A DNA stretch of 64,000 nt from the NCBI GenBank assembly GCA_031763025.1, contig JASSKH010000025.1:3286001-3350000 (forward strand). The letters run 5' to 3'. Positions 44,101-57,700 of this stretch are shown one piece after another (the first letter of the stretch is position 1; each line of letters opens with the position of its first letter). A program made the position numbers and the translations under genes. Under the pieces are notes generated by a model, which was not told where the DNA came from, did no database searches, and saw only the letters and a list, made by a program, of their open reading frames with translations. Source of the DNA: Macrocystis pyrifera (Eukaryota; Sar; Phaeophyceae; Laminariales; Laminariaceae).

Positions 44101-47100
44101 TCCCAAAACACTTCGTTATTCGGTATTGGCAACCTTAGCCGTTCCGGGAAAATCGAGCGCCGAAAGCGACCAGATCTTTGCGGAAACGCCTCGTTCGGTA
44201 TTGGCAACCTCAGCCGTCCCGCAAAAAGCCGAGCGCTGAAAAACCTACCGCACGCACCCCTCCGCGAACTCAACACGCTCTTTACGGTAATAAATACCTA
44301 ACATTTTTCTTCAAGTGTGGCTATATACTGTACCTGGTGCGTTTTTTCCTACAAGGTACAAGCAGGTGGTCCCTCTATATTTATTTTTCAAGCACGTATG
44401 TACGGCTATTGAAATAGTCTCCGAAGAAAAATGAGTGGGAAACGAATACAAACCACCCCGACCACGGCCAAACGCAGCCTTGGAGGGAAAAACGAAACTG
44501 TTATTTATTATTTTGGGGGTCAACAATGACCAAGAGAAGACGCGCATCGACGCCGCGGCTGCATTGCGAGTACGGGCGGCGGTTGCTTGATGCGCCAAAA
44601 TGTTGCCACGAAAAAAAACATCAAACGCCACAAGAACGATGCACACGACCTGTAAATAAATGTACCTCGCGCACACTATCTATAAGCTGTTTTACTACTT
44701 GGTATTGAATACTATTACGGTGGTCCATAGTTAATAGGACCTACTGTACACACAAAACCCTATATATTTCCCTATTTTTACTAACAAAATTTGGTCCCAT
44801 TAACTATGGACCCCCGTAATAAGAGTTGTCTAACTAATACGGGGGACCATAGTAACTAGGACCAAAATATTGCTAGTAAGATTAGCGAAATATATAGGTT
44901 TTTGTGTGTGCCGTAGGTCCTATTTACTATGGTCCCCCGTAATATTAACCGCACAAAAACAAATCACACGAAATCCAAGTAATTTTGGCAAAAAAAACGT
45001 GCGTGCATTTTTGCAAAAAGGTAAAGGAGTGGGTATATATATCGCGTCCCTCTTTTACAGTGCGCTGCTGCTGTACGCTCTCCCTCGGTAGTCGCCGAGT
45101 ACGTACATACGAATATCGAACTCACTTTTGCCGTTTTTTTGTCGATTTGGGTTGCTATCAAAAGTCGTCACACAGAAGGAAGGGGTCACCGCAAAAAAGA
45201 GCAGGTTAACCCGTTTGGGACTGAGGTCCCGTTGTGGGGGGGAAAACACGTGTAATTAGAGTCAACTTTAGGTAGGTGTATCTCTGCCGTACTTGTGAAA
45301 GGGTTCATGCGAAAAGGAGCAGGGAGGCATGCACCACACGTAGGTAGGTATAAAACTATTCAATAGACATAAGAACGAAAAAAAAAACGAATCACGGAAT
45401 GACAAGAAAAAAAAAAAAAAAACGTGGTCTTGCCGTGCCGGCCGTGCTCTGTATGTCCAGACGGGTGTGAGCGCGCGGTGTGTTTAGTGTCAATATAGCA
45501 CGATTTAGGCGTAGAAGTTCCGTTTGGGCATTCCATCTACGGCCGGTACCCTAGAACAGCAGCTCGGGTTGACTCGTGAGGCGGACACTGCTGCAATCGG
45601 CGCGATACAGGTATTCCAGGTGTACCTGTGGCATTTTTCGGCCGAAACTGTTCTGACTGTTCATGTGTGAAGAGCCTCCTGTACCTGAGGAACTATCCAC
45701 TGTACTAATAGCAATAGAGCGCGATTTCGGCGTAGAAGTTCGGTTTGGGTGTACTCCATCTACGGCCGGTACGGCGCGATACAGGTGTTCCAGATGTACC
45801 CGTAGCATTTTTCGGGCGAAACAGTTCTGACTGTTGATGTGTGAAGAGAATCCTCGCCCGAGTAACCACAGCAGTATCTATCATTAATAGCACTCCATCC
45901 CTAAATATACAAGGCTCGTTTGTATGTTTTATGTTTCATATCAATGAACCGTGCACATTGTGACAGAGTGATACCCAATATCGTTTTAGTTTTTGCAGTA
46001 TTTTTCGAACGATGACCGACGAAAAATAGTCCGAAAGGTCGAAAGCATCAGTGTTTTTTTTTTTTTTCTCAAAGTCGGTTTTTGGTATTACTAGAAATAT
46101 ATACCAGGTATACAGCACAGTAGTTCCTTCAAGTTAGCGACCTCGGCAATAATGGGAGCTACCATCTACCGCAGCTCACGTCGATCAATTGTTTTCGACA
46201 TTTTCCGCCTCGCAAGTCCCGAAGAGGTTAATACGTCAACACGCGAACAAAAAAAACAATCGAGATATATTTTTTGCCAATACACAATCTAATTACACTG
46301 GAATTATACTGCAGTATACCAGGTATATACACTGCTTGTTTGTATTCGTTCGGTACATACATTCTGCTATTTTTTTTTGCACCTGTAAAGTAACCACAAT
46401 GAAATTAAAAAAAACTTAATTTTTTCACGAAAACATAAACAGCGTGGCATCTCCTGTCGGTTGGTTGCCCAAGCGAAAAGTAATTTGTATTCTAAATTCT
46501 ACGTTTAAAATTTCAAATCCTTGTTTCTAAATTCGGACGACGGAAACAGAAAAAAGAACGCGTGGCATCTCTCTGCCATATGTCGGTTGACCAGAATAAA
46601 AAAATTCTTGTCACCTCATATATTCTTAATTCCAGATTTCATATTTTTACCTCTGTTCCGAAAAATGTTCATACCAGTATGGCCGGCAGCATAAGGAACA
46701 GTTGTATTGAAAATTTATGTGTAAACGGTCCCTAATTTTCTGTACAGTGATGTTCTCGAAATTCGGAAATTCGGGCGATGAACAGAGAAAAAGCGTGGCA
46801 TCTACATCAGCCGGTTGACCACAGAAACAAAAGTTACTTGTCTCCTATTCTGAATTCCAGATTTCATGTTCTCTTGATTTTCAACATTCGGAAAGTCGGA
46901 CGGACGAATATGGAAGAGCTTGGCTGGATTAACGATTTTTGGGTCCATCGTGGTGTCTAATCGCTATCCCTCCCCCCTTCAGAAGAGATGAGGGAAACAG
47001 ACAATTGTGACATGGAGGAGTTTGATACACTGAATAGCAGCGAGAAAACGATCGCTATCCTAGGAGATGGATGGTGGCCACAGGAGGCCAAACAGGAAGG

Positions 47101-50100
47101 GGATAAGAGATTAGAAAAAAGTTTCCATGTAATATAACGAAACAACGCAATGAGCGCCCAAATGTTGGAGGTGTCTATATTAGGAGTAAGAACGGTGATC
47201 CGCCTCGAAAGGGATGCGTGGTCAATGATCAAATGATTAAGGCAAGCAACAAATGAGTACGCCCCCTCCCCCCTCCTTGATGTACGTATAACGGGGCAAG
47301 GGGGGGGGGGGGGGGGTGTACTCGATAGGAGAGATGTACTCGATCTCATGCATGGCCGTAGTCGTATGACCATAGACCCTCGCATCCCTACAATGCCGGG
47401 ACGGAGCATGTCGGGTTTTCACCGACCAGGCAGACATTGCTTGCACCAAGCGCGAAGCGCCGTGAGGTGTCCGGCGAGTCGCATGAAGGATGAGCTGCAT
47501 CCTACTACGAACCGCTTGTGAGGCGGACTTGCATATGGATGACAGCTTCAATGAGTTCGTTTAATTTCCGGTGTGGCCACTTCCAGAGACAGTAATGGGA
47601 GTACTATGTAACTGCCTCTTGGGTGCCTTACCTTGAACACTACGTGATACGATCAATTCCCTCGTGCAGAGTAAAGGTTCTGTACTTCGCACAAATGATA
47701 TAACTAGACGACCAGCTGTGGGCGACCGCCAAAAGAAAAAAAAAAACGGTACCCTGGATGTCTAGCTCACGTAGTGAGCGGCATGTTTTGCAGTGTCGTT
47801 GCCAACCGACGCCAACCCAACCCATACATAATATAGGGGGGGGGGGGGGGCGTACTCATTTGTTGCTTGCTTTAGTCATAATATAGGGGGGGGGTGTAAT
47901 ACGGCAGTATATACCTGAATGTCACTCGTGTGGCTTAAACTGCGTCGGCTGCCTTTCTCGTCGAAAAGCCAAGTAAAGCTTTTTTAGTTCTCGTCCACAC
48001 GGAACAGAACTCGTTTTATCGGGGTACTTTGGTGCCTAATCAAGATGGGCGGGGGGGGGGGGGGGGGGGGGGCGGGGGGATCTTTATTTCCCGAATTCGG
48101 GGAGTGTCCTGCCGACGACGCCAATGTGGGGCCGAGCCTCGGGCAGGTTCTCTCTTACGTGGTTGTGGTGTGGAGGACACACCGAGGTGGGTTGGTGCCT
48201 CGAGTCTTCACGGAACTGAGTGAGTCACTTATGTTGACCTTGAACTTGTGTGTAATGAGGCGGTACAATCTGGGGGGGGGGGGACCTGGTATCCACAGGA
48301 GACGAAATAATGCTAATCAGAACATGGAGTGTAAACATGGGGATATGCATGATTTTCGGGTCCGTGCTGGGTTCTGATTTCCAAGACTCCCCCTTAACAG
48401 TTCGAAAGTGGGCCCGATGCCTCCGGTGGCTATCGAGAGCAACGTCGAGGTTGACTTGCGGGTACATGCGGAGCGGTGCTACAGCCGGATCGGAAAACAA
48501 TTCTTGCATCCGTGGGGTGATTGATGAGATGGCGCACGTAATCCATCTCTTACATGACGGACGTACGACTACCGGTATATATGTATGATGCTGTACACAT
48601 AATCCTGACCGGAGACGTACGTACTGCTGTAACCATGTACCATGTTGTTATTCATAGTATTAACTCAACGATCCTTACCTTCACGTCCAGAGTTTTATGA
48701 TACATCTGTGCATAAAATCTTCTTTCATGTGAGTGACGAGCACCTATTAATAGGATATTGCTATTACGGGGGTCCATAGTTAATAGGACCTATGTACACA
48801 CAAAAACCTATATATTTATCTATTTTTACTACCAAAATTTGGTGCCATTAACTATGGACCCCCGTAATAATAGGGGGTCACACACGACGTATGTTCTTCC
48901 AGGGAGATCCATCCATCCGGCCGCTGATTTTTAACGATATATTTTTAGGTTGACTGACGGGCTCGTGGTTGGGTTTGGGTTTAAGGACGCGTTGGAATGA
49001 TTTATTTTGCCAAACCAGGGATAAGATGTGATGTTGAAGCATTATGAACACATGCATACGAATATGTAAGTGCCATGTTGTTATTCATATGAATACCTCA
49101 ACGGTCATTACATTGCCGTCCAGAGGGGAATGACACTGCCTGCGCAGGTACACGAACCGTTCTCCAGACTGTTCGCCGAAATCTACAGCAGTAGTTCGTG
49201 GTTATTTCATAGATAGATACACGGTAGCCTCACACCACTTTGGGAGTTGAAGGGAAAATAGTTTGAAAAAAATCTTTATATACCAGGTATGACGCAACTG
49301 GAGCAAATCGTACACCCCAGACCACAATGAAAAAAAAAAAAAAAGTTGGATCAACAAAAGCGCATGCATGACCACAATCAACCACAAAACGATAGGGACA
49401 ACTTTACTAGCACAAATACGAACACCAACAAACAGCAACAACAAGCAACGGCACAAGCAACCGCCATCACCAACAGCAACAGCAACAGCGGCAGCAGAGC
49501 AACACGACTGTGGTCATACCAACTACAGCAGCGACCAAGACCAACACCAACAACCTGCCCTCGACCTAATAATAAATACACTTGTACATACTATGCATAC
49601 GCACCTGGTACGACACTGCTGCTGTAGCAAATAGCAAAACAATAACGCGCTAGAACTTTTTATTGCGTCCTGTGCCACCACACCCACGTTCAGAGGGAAA
49701 ACTGCCTAGAATTAGTGTATGGAAAGGTTTGCAGTCACGGAAGAGGTAGGCTGCATGCAGGACATACACACCTGACACAACAGCACACAAGCAGGCCGCG
49801 CGGAAAGAAACCCCAATCGAAATCTCACTGGAGCACCAATCCACCCCGACTCGACATATGTGCAGGAGCATCGTCCTGCACAAAACTTTGTGCAGGACGC
49901 GGGTCCTATTGGTCAACGCGGGTCTTTCAGCAGCCGGGCGTTTATAGGGGAAACGCCACCAAAACACGCGGGCAAGCCGCGTGACTGCCCCTGCCGACCT
50001 CGAGCCCCCGAAAGGGTTGAGACGCGGGTTAGGGTAAGGCCCGGGGTTGGGTTGGTCTGGGCCGACGTGCAAGGAAGAAATTGGCGACACACGTCCTGCA

Positions 50101-53100
50101 CACTTTTTGCAGGACGCTCCTGCACACAGCGGGAGCCGTCCACCACAAGGTGCCCCTCTCCCAAAAAGTATGGCGGACCGGCATCGTATAATATATACTA
50201 AAAAAAACTTCCTGTGGCGGATGTTTGGTGGTCAAATTCAACCTTTGCACGTCGGCCCAGGCCCACTCGACCCGTGACCTGAACCTGCAAGCCCAACCTA
50301 CAACTGTTTGGGAGGCTCGAGGTCGGCATGGGCAGTCAACCGCGCGGATACTCCCCCCCCGCGTGTTCGTTTCGTGTTTGGGTGGCGTTCTTTTTTTTTC
50401 AAACTACCTGGCCGTAAGGCCAAGGCCAGCCTCGACCAATTTAACCCCCTTGAGCACCCACCGCACTCTCGTTTGCGGGGAAATTACTTGGAATTAGAGT
50501 TGGATTTTAGGTTTCTGTGCAGTGCATGCGGTGCAGCACTAAAAAGGTTATAAAGACCCACGTCCGTTTAAGGAAGTTTACATCGCATAGGTACATACCC
50601 ACCCGTCCGGCGTTTAGGTCGAGTCATCCACTTGGCACAATTCTTGGGAAGAAAGTTCATTAGACCCCAGCAGTAACAACTCAACCTGCCTTGCGCCCGA
50701 ATGACTTTTTCGAGTGAAAAATACTTGGAGATAGTGTGGAACATGTTTTGCGGTCGTGAGAGGGGAGTTACACACTCGAGGCTACAATACAGCTTACAGC
50801 ATACAAGCACAGGACCCCAGCGGAGAAAACGCCCATCGAATCAAGTAGAGCTTACCACTTACTCACACGATCCCACCCGCAACCTGAGTCCTACAAACTG
50901 ACGCTGGGCCTACAACTAGTCGCGGGCAGGACCCACCAAGCCACCTCGATCCGATGTCGACCAAATCCAGGGTTGGCCACTCACAGCCAGCACGAAAAAA
51001 AAAGGTCGCAAAAGTGCTCAAGCATGCGTACCATATTCTCATCGGAACACTGGAGAAACCCATCCATCCACCCCCACTCCACACCACCCACCTGGCAAAT
51101 GCGCAAGTTGAGATCACTCCGCTCCGACCTGAGGTACAGGATGGCCATGTTTCGCCGGGTGGCCTCGTATCCTTTCATGAGTAATGCATGCCGCTCAGCG
51201 AATAAAACCCGGGTTTGCGCCCGCAGTGTGTGCGGCACCTGTATGCAGGCAGGCAGGCAGGCAGGCAGGCGACCAGGCCAGGCCGTGGAACGGGTGAGGG
51301 GGGGGGGGGGGGGGGGGGGGATCCTCATTTGTTGCTTGCCTTAGTCCTTACATCATTGGCCACTCATCCTTTCCGTGACAGAGCACCATTCCTACTCCTA
51401 ACAGAGACACCTCCAACAGTTGGAGCGCTCATGACGTTTCTTCCATACGCTACAGAGCGGGTAGGAGGGGGGGGGGTGTACTCATGCCATGCATGGCCGT
51501 AGTCGTACGATCATGGACCCTCGCATCCCTAAAATGCCGGGACGGAGCACGTCGGGTTTTCACCGACCAGACAAGCATTGCTTGCACCAAGCGCTAAGCG
51601 AAACGTGAGGTGTCCGGCGAGTTGCTTGAAACGAGGGGTGAGCTGCATCCTACTAAGAACCGCCTGTGAGGCGGACTTTCATATGGATGGCAGCTTCAAT
51701 GAGTTGATTTAATTCGTAATAGAACGGGTGGGAGGGGGGGGGGGGGGGGAAAGCGAACTCATATCATGCATGGCCGTAGTGGAACGGGTGGGTGGGGGGG
51801 GGGGGGGGGGGGTGTACTCATGCCGTGCATGGGGGTAGTAGAAACGCGTGGGTGGGGGGGGGGGGGGGGGGGGTACTCATGCCATGCACGGCCGTAGTAG
51901 AAACAGGTGGGGAAGAGGGGATAGGGCAAGGAAAGGGGCCAGGTTGGGTCATTGTTCTGCGGATGGACGTCCTTTAAAACATTGACCAACTACCTGGTAA
52001 TTTCTACTGTAGTAAACCCTCGGGTGTACCTTCGGTGAAATATCGGTATACCTTGGCAAACTTCGGTGTAGCCTCGTCAAATCCTAGGTACGTCTTCAGC
52101 AGACCCTTGGTATACCTACGGCAAACCCTCGGTATACGGTCGGTGAACCCTCGATGCATACCGACGGTAAATCTCGGTATACACTTCAGTAAACCCTCGG
52201 TGAGCCCTCGGTATACCTAAGGCAAACCCTCGTTATACACCTACCGTGAGCCCTCGATACGAACCAATGGTGAATCCTCGGTATACACTTCAGTAAACCC
52301 TAGGTATACGTTCGGTGAACCCTCTTTATATACTTGCCGTGAACCCTCGTTAAATACCTACGGTGAACTCTCGGAAAAACTTCAGTAAACCCTCTGTGAA
52401 CGTTCGATGAACCCTCGGTATACCTTCAGTAAACCCTCGGTATATTTACGGGGAACTCTCGGTATATGCCTACGGTGAACCGTCGGTTTTTCTTTTCTTT
52501 TTTCTTTTTTTTTAATCATCACTTTTACTTTCCAGCCCACTCGTAGGAGGTTTTACCCTCGACGATCTTCTGGACAAGCCGTGGTCACAGGTGTCGTCCC
52601 TTCTCCCCCCCGGTACGTGCCTTTAGTTTTTAGTTTTTATCGTATACATTTCAGTAAACCCTCGGCAAATACCTATGAACCTTCGGTATATACCTACGGT
52701 GAACCTTTGGCATTAAGCCCTCACCTGCGCTAAAAAGGTCTCGCCCGGCTCGATGTCGTCCTCGTTCGCAATGCAAGGGTCAGCACCTGTGCATCATCAC
52801 ATCACATCATCACCATCACCACGACAGCATCACCCCGCACCCAGCAATAAAGTCAGTCCGTAAAAAGTAAATTCGATGTCGACAATAATTTCAGTCGATT
52901 TGAGACAAAGTTACCGAACTCGCATCACCACAAGTCAACCCAGTCCGTATATTCGATGTCGGTAGATTGAAGCCCACTTCAGTCGCTATCCCGAATTAAC
53001 TTCACGTCACAAAAATATACACGGTAACAGCTACGAGTAACTACCTGGTATAGAATACAAGCAGGCGTAGTAGTGCTGTACTTGAAGATCGAGGTTCGAG

Positions 53101-54676
53101 CTATCAGCGAGCGCGTACTCGTAAATGATACCAGGGATCATAGCATGCCACTGCTCGGGAGCTCTAGTACTAGCCGCAGCTATTTAGCTCGACGTCGACA
53201 AAGAACCACACACAAGGTATGTTCGTACATATGATACGACGAAAAAGAGTTACGAATGCGATTCTGTACTGCTGTAAGCAGAGCTATATAGGCACGTACT
53301 GGTAAGTACGTATCTACATAATACGTACTGCTGCTATATACGAGCACAGGTCGGCTCTTCATTCCACCGCCAGCGAGCCCACTGACAACAACCCTCGACC
53401 GACCGGGGGAAGGGGTGAGAAGTGAGGGACTACAATCTTAGGACCAACGCCCCAACGGGTAGGGTGGGCCGTAACTGGATAAAGTCCGGCGGGAAGGCCT
53501 CATATAGCCTAAGTTTTGGTTTGTGGGTGAGCTCGCGTGAGTCCCCGCTACCCTGAGATGACTCTCCCGGTTGGCTATCTCCACCGCACCTGCCCCTCTC
53601 GGGGGCCAGTCAGGTCGGGTCAACGTGCCCAAGCGCCAGTGGTAAGAGCATACAGTTCTGCTGTTGCAACCGGAGTTACGGGTTTTATTTACACACGACA
53701 CGTGATCTCAACGTGGAAGTGTGGTGAGGTTAAGCTTTATTTTTACCAATCCGCCGGAGGATGAAAAAAAAAAAAAAAAAATCAGCAAATGCTTTTGACT
53801 TGTTTTCAACTTTTATTCATCACTGTTCAATCTGAAAACAGTTGAGGGCACCTCAACGCCAGCAGAGGGGCGGGGGGGGGGGGGCACAGGGGCATCTCAT
53901 GGCATTCCTACGGGATGCTATCCCGTGTATGGAAAAATATCATGCGTACCATGAGGGAAAACGTCTCATAAATCTGCTTGTTTTTTACTATTCTCACCAA
54001 CCTTCAATTGATTGTTGAAGGCAGCCCAACGCCGGTAGGGTGGGGGGGGGGGGGGGGTAGGGGCACTCCATGAGACACAATATCATGGCCACAACCCATG
54101 GGAAAATATCACACGTCACGCGTATCACATGAAACGATATCGCATACTCCATGGGACAATATCGGGCAATATCCCATACCTTATTGGATAATGTCCCATA
54201 CATCATATATCCCATGGAATAATATCGCAAGATACATGGAATAATATCAGACAAGATCCCACGCCATATGGGATGATATCACAACCTCAATCGGATAAAA
54301 TCACACACCCAATGAAATAATATCGGACAAGATCCCAAACCTCACGGGATTAAATTCCAAATTTAGTGGGATAAACAAACAAAAAATCACATCATAGGAC
54401 TGGGGGGGGGGGGGGGGGGGGGGGGGGGGTACACTCCAGCGTACTCATGTCATGCATGGCCGTAGCCGTATGACCTTACAAACCTTCGCACCCCTACGAA
54501 GCCGGGACGGAGCACATCGGGTTTTCACCGATCATAAAGACAGTGCTTGCACCAAGCGCGAGGCGACGTTAGGTGTTGGGGAGAAAGCTGCATGCATCCT
54601 ACTAAGAACCGCTCGAGAAGCGACTTTCTTGCATAGGAAGACCGCGTCGAACGAATCGATTTCTTTTAATTAGGCA

Positions 54677-54710
<34 letters not shown>

Positions 54711-57700
54711 TTACCCCACGCCAGCAGCAGAAACGTCGTTTCAACGTGGCCGTAGAAAGCCGACATGAACAGCGCGGTTGCGCCCCTCGAGCTGACGGCA
54801 TCGATATTCGCACCGCACTTCAGAAGCTGCTCGCCGGTCTGCTTGTGTCCCTGCCAAGAATCGATCAGTCGATGCGTTTGGGAGGGGAGGGGAGGGGACA
54901 GGAAGAGGGGGTGGGGGGATGGCGAGGCACAAACGCGAACACGCACAACGCGCAAGGAAAACGCCGCCGTAGACAAGGGGTCGGGGGTTCGGATTTTGCA
55001 ACTCCACGCGACGCACAGGAGGCACCAAATGGCCGAATGGTGACATGTAGAGCACAGGCGCTCATACAAAAGCGATCGATACACACACCAGATGCTCTGA
55101 CCCGAGGTCTTGATCGACCCCTTGTTGCCTCAACACATGTATTGTACATGCACTATTCATTGCTACGAAAAAAATACTCCAGTTGATATCACGTACTGCA
55201 TTTTACCGAGCATGGCGTTCTCTCGACCACCATAACAGGGACTGCAAAATGGAGATACGCCTCTCCCCCCCCCCCCCACACGAAGCCCTCCCCTTCCATC
55301 CCTGGTGGAAACCCTCACCTTGAAAGCTGCCCAGTGCAGCGGCGTGTACTCGGTCTTATTTGTCGAGTCGATATCGGCCCCTCTCCTCACCATCTCTCGG
55401 CAGAGCTTAGCCTTGCCGTTGCTAGCCGCCTTCAAAAACACGAAAAAAAAAAATGTGTGTGTGGAACGCTATCACTCAAGATGGTTGTAGATCGTGATCT
55501 CTCCCGAGGTCTGAAATATTGTGATAACCAAATAAATCACAAGCAGTAGAGCTCTTACACATCATGAAAAGGTTGATAGATTAGCCGGGAAACCATTCAA
55601 AAGATTATTGGATCAAGGAATGTACCAGGTATCATCGTAAAACCAGGATGTACAGATTACACGGGGGGATCTGCAGCAAAATCCCGCAACATCCTCGAGA
55701 AGCCCAAAATTAATAATTCCATATGAGTTTGAGCCGGAGAAGTAAACGTGATGATTACCACACCACACACAACACACCAACACCGGATCAATTCGATCGA
55801 TGCCAGAGTTGATGCAGACTGTCGGGTAAGCGAGAGAGGAAAAGGCCGGAGGGTTTTATTTCATGTCGCCATCACGCAACAAAGGGACAAAACAGAAAAC
55901 TGAGACCACCACGAAGACGTCGATCCGACCAACCGAAAACACCTTTACAGACCAAACGCGAGCAAAACTACGAGAGATGAACTTTTTCTTTTCTTTTTTA
56001 ATCCTCCGGCGGACTGGTAAAAATAAAGCTTTAAGCTCACCACATTTTCCACGTTGCAATTTCGTGTCGTGTGTCCATTTAGCCCATAGCTCCCGTTGCA
56101 ACATCAGAACAGGCTGCTGTTACCCTGGAGTTTGGGCACAAACTGCTGAAAATGGTGCTACTACTATATGAGATACCTATCAAAAGAACAGTACAGTTAG
56201 CTGTTACGAATGTTCCGCACCTCGGAGAGATGATCAATTACCATTTCATGACGTATCTAGTAATAGATATATCACTGCAGGCGTATTCCTGATCGTATCA
56301 GGTACAGCAGTTATAATACGAGTAGTAGGTCATGTTGCCGCGTGGGGGTCGTATCATCCTATAATACCGTAATAATAGTCTATTACGGGGAAGCATAGTA
56401 AATAGGCCCTACGGTCCGCACGAAAACCTACATATTTACCTATTTTTGCTAACAATATTTGGTCCTATTTACTATAGTCCCCCGTAATAGGACAGGCTTC
56501 TTGGGTGGGGTCTGCACTATCGCTGTATACATATCCTGAACCACACCACATCATAACGGCATGCACTACCTCGAGCAGATCGTGACCTGTAGGGCATGTA
56601 GAAACACAGCAGTGAAGGTCCCTCTCTAGCGCCAGCATGGTATGCGCTATCTAACCAACATCGGTACTACAAGCGGCAACCAGCACTATTCCGCACACTG
56701 CCACACTGACTAATGCCATCTGCGTAGACTGCAAAGCGATTTCACAGGCACTGCAGTCGAACAGGCAGCCGGCACTACTCAACCGGGGCACTAAAGAGGG
56801 ACCACTAACTGTACTCTTGTATACCACTGACCCGAAATATAGGGACCGTTAGCATATAATTGTTCAATCAAAATGGCCCTTATATTTTGGATCAGAGTGG
56901 TACCTGGTATATATACAGTAAGACTCCTTGCGTCTTTTCGCCACCGCGGGCTACATTTCTTTCCACAACAACGTGTGCAATGAGACAACGTGAGGCCATC
57001 TCCCGCAGAAACGACAACGACACCAACACGGGGCTAGATCGTGTCAATGGGCCAACGTGGGATCATCTTCAACTTGCAACAACAGAACCAACTGCATACG
57101 GCACGAGCACATGCAATAGATCCGAATAGATACAAGCACAGAAAAAAAAAAACACGTACGACGTACGTACATAGTGTGTACAGAGAACATTACCATGTAT
57201 ATACTACAGCTGTCATGGAATGTAACGACGTTTTGGTCCTGGCATTTCCGGACAGGGGGGGTACTTGGGGTACTTACTGCTGCTGTGTATGCAATTACTT
57301 GATCACAATAGGGGCCCGCCAACAATAAACATCCAACCCGACCTTTAGGACTGCAGTCGCGTTTAGGAGACAAACCACTCAAATTCTTACCGTATATAGA
57401 ACACGCGAGAAAACACACCCTCTACGACGAATTTCAGACCAGGTTTCCTCCAAAACATCGGGACACACGCAACGAAATTGGTGGCTTTGAGAAGATTTCG
57501 TCGAGAAGGTTGCATCTTAAGACGCATCGGTCGTCGTACTCAGTTGTCGATAAACCCAGCTTTGAAAATCGTCCGAGGGGGTGTGATATCCTATCACCCT
57601 GGTGTGATATAAATAGTGTCGTACGGTACGTAGTTTTTCCCCCAAGACGGGACTGGTCCTAAGGGTTCGTATAACCTTATTGCTGTAACACCGTCCCTCA

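Noticed and set aside
43930-44245. Possible CRISPR-like array
   Set aside because: Units of 78-80 bp are contiguous without spacers; it is a minisatellite, and the genome is eukaryotic.
44521-44600. Minus-strand Ala/Arg-rich exon candidate
   Set aside because: No acceptor/donor pair fits the phase of neighbouring coiled-coil exons.
47317-47570. Module G2 as a 5S rRNA- or 7SL-derived sequence
   Set aside because: ATGGCCGTA resembles the start of 5S rRNA but the rest does not follow the 5S or 7SL secondary structure or conserved boxes.
48225-48588. Overlapping ORFs on both strands near a G tract
   Set aside because: Neither strand shows a recognisable motif and both are similar in quality; no basis to choose.
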